This document shows positions 56,734-64,000 of a stretch of DNA of 64,000 nt, piece after piece (the stretch's first letter is position 1; every line of letters starts with the position of its first letter). The stretch spans positions 1,612,001-1,676,000 of the forward strand of contig NZ_CP080627.1 of assembly GCF_025917315.1 (NCBI RefSeq), in the 5' to 3' direction. Below the pieces are notes generated by a model, which made no database searches, had not been told where the DNA came from, and saw nothing but the letters and a program-made list of their open reading frames with translations. This DNA comes from Halomonas qaidamensis (GTDB taxonomy: Bacteria > Pseudomonadota > Gammaproteobacteria > Pseudomonadales > Halomonadaceae). The translations under genes and the position numbers were made by a program.

Positions 56734-57780
56734 GTGCCACATTCTACTGAGCGGCGTTTACAATGGCTGAAATACATCACCTTGGCCGGTACGGCACTGA
56801 CAGCGCTAGTGATTCTAGTCGGCGCATGGACGCGCTTAGTTGACGCTGGTTTAGGTTGCCCAGACTGGCCAGGGTGTTATGGACGGTTGCTAGTCCCTGA
56901 TAATGAACATGCTGCGCTACGCCATCCTGATGTGCCTCTTGAGCCTTTTAAGGCGTGGGTAGAGATGGCTCATCGCTATGTGGCGAGTTTTTTAGGGCTT
57001 ATCGTGCTAAGCGTCGTGGCGATAGGCTGGTCACTACGCAAGAGTTCAGGATACCCATGGAAAGTTAGTCTTGCTCTACTAGTGGTTATATTGCTTCAAG
57101 GAGCATTTGGGGCTTTTACCGTTACTTTAAAGCTTTGGCCGCAGGTGGTTACTCTGCATTTGTTGGGCGGGCTAAGTGTGCTAACGCTATTTTTTTGGGT
57201 GCATATGCGAATTCGCCTTAGCTTAACGAGGCATTTGACTACCCCTAGCAATGCTATTTCATCTCCCAAAAGCTATGTCTCCCCAACTAGCAGCATGAAT
57301 TTACTTTGGGTGATAGGGGTATCGGCATTGATTTTGCAGCTTGCCTTAGGTGGCTGGGTAACCAGCAACTATTCAGGCATTGCTTGTCAAGGGTTCCCGA
57401 CCTGCAATACGCAGTGGTGGCCAGAAATGGATATAAGTGAAGGCTTTCACCTGACACAAACTGTTGGACCTAATTATTTACATGGGCAGTTACATGCCGA
57501 CGCACGTACTGCAATACACATGATGCATCGCCTTGGAGCACTTCTTCTTGGGATAGCGCTATTGGTATTATGGTGGCGCTATCGAACGACTGTCTCTGTT
57601 GGTCGAGCGCTTACGCTGGTGGTTATGGCTTACGTTATACAAGTCATACTTGGCGTTGCCAACGTTTTGTTGTGGCTGCCGTTATGGCTGGCGCTGTTAC
57701 ATACCGCTGGTGCGGTTGCATTGACAATAAGCATGGGGTGGGCGGTTTGGTGCTGGCGTTATCAAGATAATACCGACTGA
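56734..57780 (+). CDS. ctaA: Heme A synthase (CtaA/COX15)
   Basis: A 348-residue membrane protein with eight helices in two similar halves. LVGAWTRLVDAGLGCPDWPGCYG and MAHRYVASFLGL carry the first heme His and Cys pair; LALGGWVTSNYSGIACQGFPTCN and MMHRLGALLLGIAL carry the second. It oxidises heme O to heme A. The start is GTG with TAAGGA seven bases upstream. The partner heme O synthase (ctaB/cyoE), which commonly follows, is not next: 290 bases of AT-rich sequence and a DUF2489 gene come after it. Confidence 0.94.
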   Translation: MPHSTERRLQWLKYITLAGTALTALVILVGAWTRLVDAGLGCPDWPGCYGRLLVPDNEHAALRHPDVPLEPFKAWVEMAHRYVASFLGLIVLSVVAIGWSLRKSSGYPWKVSLALLVVILLQGAFGAFTVTLKLWPQVVTLHLLGGLSVLTLFFWVHMRIRLSLTRHLTTPSNAISSPKSYVSPTSSMNLLWVIGVSALILQLALGGWVTSNYSGIACQGFPTCNTQWWPEMDISEGFHLTQTVGPNYLHGQLHADARTAIHMMHRLGALLLGIALLVLWWRYRTTVSVGRALTLVVMAYVIQVILGVANVLLWLPLWLALLHTAGAVALTISMGWAVWCWRYQDNTD

Positions 57781-58073
57781 ACCACGGGACGGCTTGTAAG
57801 AGCTGTAAGCCCCCATATTATGGGCAGCGCGCATTTTTATATACCCATAAATTGCTGGCTAATGATAAGTAGGCCGAGTTGCCGTTAACTAATATTTTTT
57901 ATTTTTATCATGCGGCATAAAATTTGCTTGCATCAATGAAAAAATAATTTTTATTAAGTGTGCTTCATGGTTGTTAATCTAACGAATGTGTTTCAAGATT
58001 TGAAATTAGTCTACTTGGTTCAATAGGGTGTATAGTTATTGTCAAATTCTTTTAAGACTTTGCGAGGACCGTT

Positions 58074-58541
58074 ATGAGTACCACGCTAGCGTTAATATTG
58101 CTTGCGGCTGCAGTAGCGATGATTGTGGCTCTTGGTATTTATGCCTTTAAACTTCGTCAAGAAGTAAAGCGTCGAGAAGCCTTCAGAATCGATGAAGACC
58201 GACGAGCCCACCAAAATAGCTTGGAAAATCTCGATTACGTCGTCAGTGCGCTTGTTCAAGAGCAAGTCGACATTACGGAAGGTTCTTGGCGCTGCAAGGT
58301 GCTGCTGGAGATTGTCGATCCAAGCCTAGCGGAGCGGCCGGAATTTCAAGCATTTGCAGAAGTATATAACCGTACACGTCATCTAAAAACACACTCTGCA
58401 CGAAATCAGCTAACACCACGAGAACGGATGCAAGAAGACAAAGAGCGGCTTGCTGTTGAGGATGAAATGCGTTCTGCAGTTCTGGCAGCAGCGCAGCAGG
58501 TAATCAACTGGAGATCTAAAGGGGGAGCAGGGCTTCATTAA
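58074..58541 (+). CDS. DUF2489 family membrane-anchored protein
   Basis: A 155-residue protein with one N-terminal helix (LALILLAAAVAMIVALGIYAF) and a charged cytoplasmic part (EVKRREAFRIDEDRRAHQNSLENL, then VQEQVDITEGSWRCKVLLEIVDPSL). It matches the DUF2489 family, whose function is unknown. The start has GCGAGGA upstream. Upstream, from 57781, is about 290 bases of AT-rich sequence in which I see only weak promoter-like motifs. Confidence 0.8.
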   Translation: MSTTLALILLAAAVAMIVALGIYAFKLRQEVKRREAFRIDEDRRAHQNSLENLDYVVSALVQEQVDITEGSWRCKVLLEIVDPSLAERPEFQAFAEVYNRTRHLKTHSARNQLTPRERMQEDKERLAVEDEMRSAVLAAAQQVINWRSKGGAGLH

Positions 58542-58830
58542 CGTTGTTTAACGAGCGTTATGATTAGTAAATGCGTTACCCTACGTTTTTTGACGCTTAT
58601 TGCGTCAGCTTTGCTATGCTGAAATTGTCGGTATTGGCAAGAAGTTGATATCTCGGCATTGTTGCCTTCTCGTGATTAAAGGTTAATCATAGGCAAACGC
58701 CCAGCCTTACGGTGACCGTAGAATATCTCCATAGCGCTGGGCAGCGAAAAATGGATGCTCTCGCAATAAGAAGCATTGGATAGATTTGGTCTCATGACCA
58801 TGTCAGCATTGGATCAAGAAGGAGTCTTGC
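58542..58830 (+). promoter_or_regulatory. Upstream region of the OmpA-family gene with nested hairpins
   Basis: About 290 bases without a gene. TTGACG near 58596 and TATGCT 19 bases later are a possible promoter. Between them and the start codon, GCCCAGC (58699-58705) pairs with GCTGGGC (58736-58742) and encloses a perfect TACGG-tga-CCGTA hairpin (58708-58720), a compact RNA-like fold that would lie in the leader. Confidence 0.45.
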
Positions 58831-59700
58831 ATGAAAAAATCAACGACTGGCTTGCTAATCGGTTCCGCACTGGTAGTAGGCTTATCAGGCTGCGCCAGCT
58901 CAGCATCACAATCATCTGGCCAAACCAGCGCAAATAGTGACCGCGATTGGTATCAACATCCTTTCGTTTGTGGCTTAGCTGGCAGTGTCATCGGCGGCAG
59001 TATTGCCTACGCTACTAGTGGCAACTCTGATGAAGATGAAAATACCGCTATTGGTGCAACAGCTGGTGCAGCAATTGGGGGCTTGCTATGTGCAGACCGC
59101 ACGCCTGAGCCAGTGGCTCCGCAGTGTCCGAGCTATGGTGAAGTGCCTGCAGGCGTTGCAGTTGATGCTGAAGGCTGCCCGCTGGACTCCGATGGTGATG
59201 GTGTTCCTGATTACCGTGACCAGTGCCCAGGAACGCCTGCTGGCGTATCTGTTGATGCCAATGGTTGCCCGCTGGACTCTGATAATGATGGCGTGCCGGA
59301 TTATCGTGATCAGTGCCCTAACACCCCTGCAGGTGTTGAAGTTAACTCACTTGGCTGCCCAGAGAGTCTAGTGCTTCGTGATGTTAATTTTGAATTTGAC
59401 TCTGCTCAGCTAACGCCGAACGCGCAGAACGTGCTCAACGGTGTTGCCGAGCGTTTGGTTAACAACCCGAACGTACGCGTAAGCATCGAAGGCCACACTG
59501 ATTCGCGTGGTTCTGATCAGTACAACAAGAACCTTTCACAGCGTCGTGCAGAGTCGGTTGCTGCTTACCTGGCTCAGCGTGGCGTAAGTGCAAACCGTAT
59601 GCGCGCCATTGGTTATGGCGAAGAGCGTCCGGTTGCTTCTAATGACACAGAAGAAGGTCGCTTCCAGAACCGCCGTGTTGAATTGGATGAGTGGAACTAA
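58831..59700 (+). CDS. OmpA-family lipoprotein with thrombospondin type 3 repeats
   Basis: A 289-residue outer-membrane protein. The lipoprotein signal peptide ends at SGC. A glycine-zipper region follows (VCGLAGSVIGGSIAYATSG and ATAGAAIGGLLC). Then come two calcium-binding type 3 repeats (DSDGDGVPDYRDQCPGTPAGV and DSDNDGVPDYRDQCPNTPAGV) and the OmpA peptidoglycan-binding domain with FEFDSAQLTPNAQ, IEGHTDSRGSDQYN, LSQRRAESVAAYL and FQNRRVEL. It likely tethers the outer membrane to the cell wall. It has AAGGAG upstream, its own terminator and a structured leader. Confidence 0.9.
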   Translation: MKKSTTGLLIGSALVVGLSGCASSASQSSGQTSANSDRDWYQHPFVCGLAGSVIGGSIAYATSGNSDEDENTAIGATAGAAIGGLLCADRTPEPVAPQCPSYGEVPAGVAVDAEGCPLDSDGDGVPDYRDQCPGTPAGVSVDANGCPLDSDNDGVPDYRDQCPNTPAGVEVNSLGCPESLVLRDVNFEFDSAQLTPNAQNVLNGVAERLVNNPNVRVSIEGHTDSRGSDQYNKNLSQRRAESVAAYLAQRGVSANRMRAIGYGEERPVASNDTEEGRFQNRRVELDEWN

Positions 59701-59766
59701 GCTACTCATTGATTCATCTTTATTAAGGGGCTAAATACGGCTGTTGATACTTGCCCTTTAAGTACG

Positions 59767-59799
59767 AAACGGGAGGCTTTTTGCCTCCCGTTTTATTTT
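59767..59799 (+). terminator. Rho-independent terminator after the OmpA-family gene
   Basis: AAACGGGAGGC (59767-59777) and GCCTCCCGTTT (59783-59793) pair exactly around five T, and the stem is followed by a T-rich stretch. Confidence 0.92.
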
Positions 59800-59914
59800 A
59801 CGGCTTGCTAAATTCTGGTAGGCTGAACGACTTTAAAAAACTCAACACTTTCCACCATTGATAGCGAAATGTGATCCTTGGTATGGATCACCACTGCGCT
59901 CAAGGAATACCTTA

Positions 59915-61837
59915 ATGCCCATAGTAACATTGCCTGATGGCAGCCAAAGAACGTTCGAAACACCACTTTCTATCATGCAGCTCGCAGAATCGATTGGCCC
60001 TGGTTTGGCCAAGGCCTGTGTGGCTGGCAAGATTGATGGTGTGTTGGTCGATGCTGCTGATTTAATCGAGCATGATGCTGAAATAGCGATAATTACCGCC
60101 CGTGATCCAGAGGGCCTGGAGATTATTCGTCACTCTTGCGCTCACCTGATTGGGCATGCGGTTAAACAGCTATATCCTGATGCTAAAATGGCCATTGGGC
60201 CGGTGATTGATGATGGTTTTTATTACGATATTGACTTTGGTAAGTCTGTAACGCCTGAAGACTTAGATGCCATTGAAAAACGTATGCAATCGCTCATTGA
60301 GCGTGACTACGATGTGATACGCGAGTACGTTGATCGCGACAAAGCGATGAGTACATTTGTTGAGCGTGGCGAGACATTCAAGCAAGAAATTGTTCGCGAT
60401 ATACCCAAAGATGCAACAATTCGTTTGTATCACCATGAAGAATATACGGATATGTGTCGTGGGCCGCACGTGCCAAATACGCGACACCTTAAAGCTTTTA
60501 AGCTGACAAAGTTGGCGGGTGCCTATTGGCGTGGTGATGCTTCTAACCCAATGCTGACACGTATTTATGGCACCGCATGGGGCGATAAGAAGCAGCTCAA
60601 GGCTTATTTAAAACGCCTAGAAGAAGCTGAAAAACGAGATCACCGTAAACTGGCGCGAAAAATGGATCTTTTCCATTTGCAAGAAGAAGCGCCTGGAATG
60701 GTGTTTTGGCACCCCAATGGCTGGACGATGTACCAGGCCTTGGAAGATTACATGCGTAAAATTCAGCGTGCGCATGGCTATCAAGAGATTAAAACGCCGC
60801 AGGTGGTAGATCTTTCATTGTGGAAGAAATCTGGTCATTGGGGGCATTATAGTGAACTCATGTTTACCACTGAGTCGGAAAAGCGTGAATATGCCGTTAA
60901 ACCGATGAATTGCCCCTGTCATGTGCAGGTATTTAATCAGGGGTTGAAAAGCTACCGCGATTTGCCGTTGCGCCTAGCAGAGTTTGGTAGCTGCCACCGA
61001 AATGAACCATCGGGTTCCTTACATGGTCTGATGCGTGTTCGTGGTTTTACTCAAGATGATGCGCATATCTTTTGTACTGAAAGCCAAATTCAGGCAGAAG
61101 CAGAAGCATTTATTGTGCTTACCTTGCAGGTTTATAAAACGCTCGGCTTTGAAGACGTTGAGCTTAAACTCTCAACACGGCCTGAAGATTTTCTTGGCGA
61201 AGCAGAGATGTGGGATCGAGCAGAGCATGGGCTTGAGGCTGCACTTAATGCAACGGGGCTTGATTGGGAGCTTCAGCCAGGAGAAGGGGCTTTTTATGGG
61301 CCGAAAATTGAATTTGCCCTGCGTGATTGCCTGAATCGTGTTTGGCAATGTGGTACTCTACAGTTAGATTTTAATTTGCCAGGGCGGTTAGGCGCGCAAT
61401 ATGTAGATGAAGATGGGACGCGTAAGACCCCTGTTATGCTTCATCGTGCTATCTTAGGGTCCTTTGAGCGGTTTTTGGGAATCCTAATTGAGCACTATGC
61501 TGGTGCTATGCCATTGTGGTTGGCGCCTCAGCAAGTCGTTTTGATGACCATTACTGATGCGCAGCGTGATTATGCGCTTGAGTTGGAGCAACGGCTGCAA
61601 AAAAATGGTTTACGTGTCAAAGCGGACTTGAGGAACGAGAAGATCGGCTTTAAAATCCGTGAACACACATTACAGAAAGTTCCCTATCTCCTTGTGGTGG
61701 GAGATAAGGAAGTCGAAGCTGACTCAGTGGCCGTGCGAACTCGCAGCGGCGAAAACCTCGGCACAATGACAGTCGATGAATTCATTGACCGTTGCAGTGC
61801 GGAGCGAGCAGCCCTGGCGACATCGTCAATTGCCTAA
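59915..61837 (+). CDS. thrS: Threonyl-tRNA synthetase
   Basis: A 640-residue class II synthetase. Residues 1-60 form the TGS domain; the editing domain carries [17 protein letters not shown] and the zinc-type His and Cys in DMCRGPHVP. The catalytic core has the zinc Cys in [10 protein letters not shown], a His in [17 protein letters not shown] (motif 2) and [20 protein letters not shown] (motif 3). The C-terminal anticodon-binding domain starts at [12 protein letters not shown]. The ATG at 59915 ([11 protein letters not shown]) has AAGGA upstream and is preferred over the longer frame from 59858. It heads the thrS-infC-rpmI-rplT-pheS block. Confidence 0.97.
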   Translation: MPIVTLPDGSQRTFETPLSIMQLAESIGPGLAKACVAGKIDGVLVDAADLIEHDAEIAIITARDPEGLEIIRHSCAHLIGHAVKQLYPDAKMAIGPVIDDGFYYDIDFGKSVTPEDLDAIEKRMQSLIERDYDVIREYVDRDKAMSTFVERGETFKQEIVRDIPKDATIRLYHHEEYTDMCRGPHVPNTRHLKAFKLTKLAGAYWRGDASNPMLTRIYGTAWGDKKQLKAYLKRLEEAEKRDHRKLARKMDLFHLQEEAPGMVFWHPNGWTMYQALEDYMRKIQRAHGYQEIKTPQVVDLSLWKKSGHWGHYSELMFTTESEKREYAVKPMNCPCHVQVFNQGLKSYRDLPLRLAEFGSCHRNEPSGSLHGLMRVRGFTQDDAHIFCTESQIQAEAEAFIVLTLQVYKTLGFEDVELKLSTRPEDFLGEAEMWDRAEHGLEAALNATGLDWELQPGEGAFYGPKIEFALRDCLNRVWQCGTLQLDFNLPGRLGAQYVDEDGTRKTPVMLHRAILGSFERFLGILIEHYAGAMPLWLAPQQVVLMTITDAQRDYALELEQRLQKNGLRVKADLRNEKIGFKIREHTLQKVPYLLVVGDKEVEADSVAVRTRSGENLGTMTVDEFIDRCSAERAALATSSIA

Positions 61838-61849
61838 GGAGACGGAGCA

Positions 61850-62389
61850 ATCAAGCGAAGCAATCAGCGCGGGCGTCCACAAGACAAACGCCCACCAATG
61901 AACGAGAGAATTATCGAAGAAGAAGTACGTTTAATCGATGCTGAAGGTGAGCAGTTGGGTGTTGTGCCCACCACCGAAGCACTTGAGCGTGCCGAAGCTG
62001 CCGGTTTAGACCTCGTACAAATTTCGAATGCCGATCCGATCGTGTGTAAGATCATGGATTATGGCAAATTTGTTTTTGAGACGAAGAAACAAAAAGCGGC
62101 TCAAAAGAAAAAGCAAAAGCAAATCCAGGTTAAGGAAGTTAAGTTCCGTCCTGGCACCGATGAAGGCGATTATCAGGTCAAGCTTAAAAACCTGACACGC
62201 TTTCTAGAAGGTGGTGATAAGGGCAAAGTCACATTGCGCTTCCGTGGTCGTGAAATGGCGCATCAAGACATTGGCCGTAAGCTAATGGAAAGGATCGCGG
62301 CAGACCTGGAAGAGATCGGAGCGGTTGAGTCTTTCCCCAAAATGGAAGGACGCCAGATGATCATGATTATTGCCCCGAAAAAGAAGTGA
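61850..62389 (+). CDS. infC: Translation initiation factor IF-3, with AUC start codon
   Basis: The family-typical N-terminal extension before the first ATG at 61898 is encoded by 16 codons beginning ATC AAG CGA at 61850, preceded by AAGGAG (61836-61841), eight bases upstream. This makes a 179-residue protein starting (M)[20 protein letters not shown], comparable to Pseudomonas and E. coli IF-3 (180). Rare AUU/AUC starts in infC are known to let IF-3 repress its own translation. The N domain has [13 protein letters not shown] and [10 protein letters not shown]; the C domain has [20 protein letters not shown] and [13 protein letters not shown]. It follows thrS after 12 bases. Confidence 0.92.
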   Translation: MKRSNQRGRPQDKRPPMNERIIEEEVRLIDAEGEQLGVVPTTEALERAEAAGLDLVQISNADPIVCKIMDYGKFVFETKKQKAAQKKKQKQIQVKEVKFRPGTDEGDYQVKLKNLTRFLEGGDKGKVTLRFRGREMAHQDIGRKLMERIAADLEEIGAVESFPKMEGRQMIMIIAPKKK

Positions 62390-62408
62390 TCCAACGGCGA
62401 AGTTAACG

Positions 62409-62430
62409 GATCAGCGCGAAAGCGCTGATC
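62409..62430 (+). promoter_or_regulatory. GNRA-capped perfect hairpin between infC and rpmI
   Basis: GATCAGCGC-GAAA-GCGCTGATC is a nine-pair stem with a GAAA tetraloop and no T run. It lies between infC and rpmI, where E. coli has the L20 translational control region. It could be an RNA structure bound by L20, a processing site or a partial terminator. Confidence 0.5.
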
Positions 62431-62470
62431 GGCCCTGGGTTTTCTAAAAAATATCGAGCGGAGTTTTCTC

Positions 62471-62665
62471 ATGCCGAAAATCAAAAGCAACAGCGGCGCT
62501 GCCAAGCGCTTCAAAAAGACCGCGAATGGCTTCAAGCACAAGCAGTCTTTCCGTAGCCACATCTTGACCAAGAAGTCGACCAAGCGTAAGCGTCAGCTGC
62601 GTGGCATGAAACAGATTCATGCTTCTGATAAAGCGCTGATCCAGCGCATGCTGCCGAATCTGTAA
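62471..62665 (+). CDS. rpmI: 50S ribosomal protein L35
   Basis: A 64-residue very basic protein ([20 protein letters not shown], then [16 protein letters not shown] and IQRMLPNL) matching L35 over its whole length. GGAG lies seven bases before the ATG. It sits between infC and rplT, the conserved order in gammaproteobacteria. In E. coli, L20 represses rpmI and rplT translation through a structure in this region, and a matching hairpin lies just upstream here. Confidence 0.97.
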   Translation: MPKIKSNSGAAKRFKKTANGFKHKQSFRSHILTKKSTKRKRQLRGMKQIHASDKALIQRMLPNL

Positions 62666-62722
62666 GGTCGAATTTTCTTATCTGAGAGCATTCAGCCTCA
62701 GTCATAAAGTCAGGAGTGTGTT

Positions 62723-63076
62723 ATGACCCGTGTTAAGCGTGGCGTAGTTGCCCGTCGTCGCCATAAAAAAGTATTGAAGCAGGCCAAAGGTTACTACGGT
62801 GCCCGTTCGCGTGTTTTCCGCGTAGCCAAACAGGCTGTTATCAAAGCCGGTCAGTATGCTTACCGTGACCGTCGCAACCGCAAGCGTCAATTCCGCGCTT
62901 TGTGGATCCAGCGTATTAACGCTGGCGCGCGTATCAATGGCATGTCTTACAGCCGCTTTGTTGGCGGTCTGAAGAAAGCCGGTATTGAAATTGACCGTAA
63001 AGTATTGGCCGACCTGGCAGTACACGAAAAAGCCGCGTTTGCAGCTATCGTGGAAAAAGCCAAGGCTGCCCAATAA
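62723..63076 (+). CDS. rplT: 50S ribosomal protein L20
   Basis: A 117-residue basic protein with the L20 pattern [60 protein letters not shown] and [20 protein letters not shown]. It binds 23S rRNA early in 50S assembly and acts as translational repressor in E. coli. AGGAGTG lies upstream of the ATG. A strong terminator follows 61 bases after the stop. Confidence 0.97.
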   Translation: MTRVKRGVVARRRHKKVLKQAKGYYGARSRVFRVAKQAVIKAGQYAYRDRRNRKRQFRALWIQRINAGARINGMSYSRFVGGLKKAGIEIDRKVLADLAVHEKAAFAAIVEKAKAAQ

Positions 63077-63137
63077 AGCATATAACGCTGAGCTAAATCA
63101 GTGTGATGTGTCTGAGGTCATTTTAGTGTGACCCATG

Positions 63138-63172
63138 CAGGGGAAGAGCAGCCGCTCTTCCCCTGTTTTTTT
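63138..63172 (+). terminator. Strong terminator or attenuator between rplT and pheS
   Basis: CAGGGGAAGAGC (63138-63149) and GCTCTTCCCCTG (63154-63165) pair perfectly around AGCC and are followed by seven T. It lies 62 bases before pheS. In E. coli pheST is attenuated by a Phe-rich leader peptide; no Phe-rich leader was found here, so simple termination or another control is possible. Confidence 0.93.
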
Positions 63173-63218
63173 GTCACCTTCAACATGCCAGCCATCTTTA
63201 GAGATGGAAACCGCTTAA

Positions 63219-64000
<782 letters not shown>

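Noticed and set aside
63099..63125. pheM-like leader peptide
   Set aside because: The only short frame encodes MCLRSF with one Phe; this does not support Phe-dependent attenuation.

Overview
The window looks like a chromosomal segment of a Halomonadaceae gammaproteobacterium (Halomonas/Vreelandella type). The grounds are the sequence character of a complete 16S-tRNA-Ile-tRNA-Ala-23S-5S operon, gene blocks shared with Pseudomonas and Halomonas (cox cluster with DUF2909 and SURF1, pqiABC, queCED, thrS-infC-rpmI-rplT-pheS), and moderate GC. The genus is inferred from memory of these sequences, not from a search. Coding density is high. No insertion sequence, prophage, CRISPR array or integrase was seen, so this is mostly core genome.

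Layout. 1-3.7 kb: 3' part of a gamma-glutamyltranspeptidase, a membrane-anchored glycerophosphodiesterase, and rraA. 3.9-6.5 kb: acnB. 7.0-11.6 kb: miaE and a 1301-residue multidomain regulator (SARP-type DNA-binding/BTAD, degenerate cyclase-like domain, AAA ATPase, TPR-like helices). 11.6-14.1 kb: a tightly overlapped preQ0/queuosine operon (queC-queE-two-domain queD-ykgJ-like). 14.3-18.7 kb: SRPBCC protein, VTT-domain membrane protein, DUF2789, L-asparaginase, MFS exporter, unknown protein. 18.7-24 kb: rhlE and pqiABC. 24-31.3 kb: Ca2+/Na+ antiporter, cydA without cydB, cydD, cydC, adenine deaminase. 31.4-34.5 kb: di-heme cytochrome c peroxidase and msrP-msrQ. 34.6-40.2 kb: the rrn operon with promoter, boxA sites, processing stem and terminator. 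40.4-47.3 kb: purine catabolism (xdhA-xdhB-xdhC-guaD) with a divergent RutR-like TetR regulator. 47.4-50.9 kb: hrpB and three small proteins. 51-57.8 kb: caa3/aa3-type cytochrome c oxidase and its assembly factors. 58-59.7 kb: DUF2489 and an OmpA-family lipoprotein. 59.9-64 kb: thrS-infC-rpmI-rplT and the start of pheS.

How the genes work together. Adenine deaminase, guanine deaminase and xanthine dehydrogenase form a route from adenine and guanine to urate. The xdh operon has a RutR-like palindrome just before its first start codon, and the matching regulator is divergently encoded. The cox block supplies the three core subunits, copper insertion (Cox11, and a possible Sco-like protein), SURF1 and heme A synthase. 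The que genes make 7-deazaguanine precursors for tRNA queuosine, and MiaE hydroxylates another modified tRNA nucleoside. MsrPQ and cytochrome c peroxidase deal with oxidative damage in the periplasm.

No wholly new system is evident. The observations most worth following are: a fused tandem T-fold QueD whose two halves keep complementary parts of the active site; an orphan cydA next to cydDC; the large SARP/cyclase-like/AAA regulator; the RutR-like operator plus a separate perfect 27-bp palindrome in the xdh control region; three perfect hairpins in the cytochrome c peroxidase leader; and an AUC start codon for infC.
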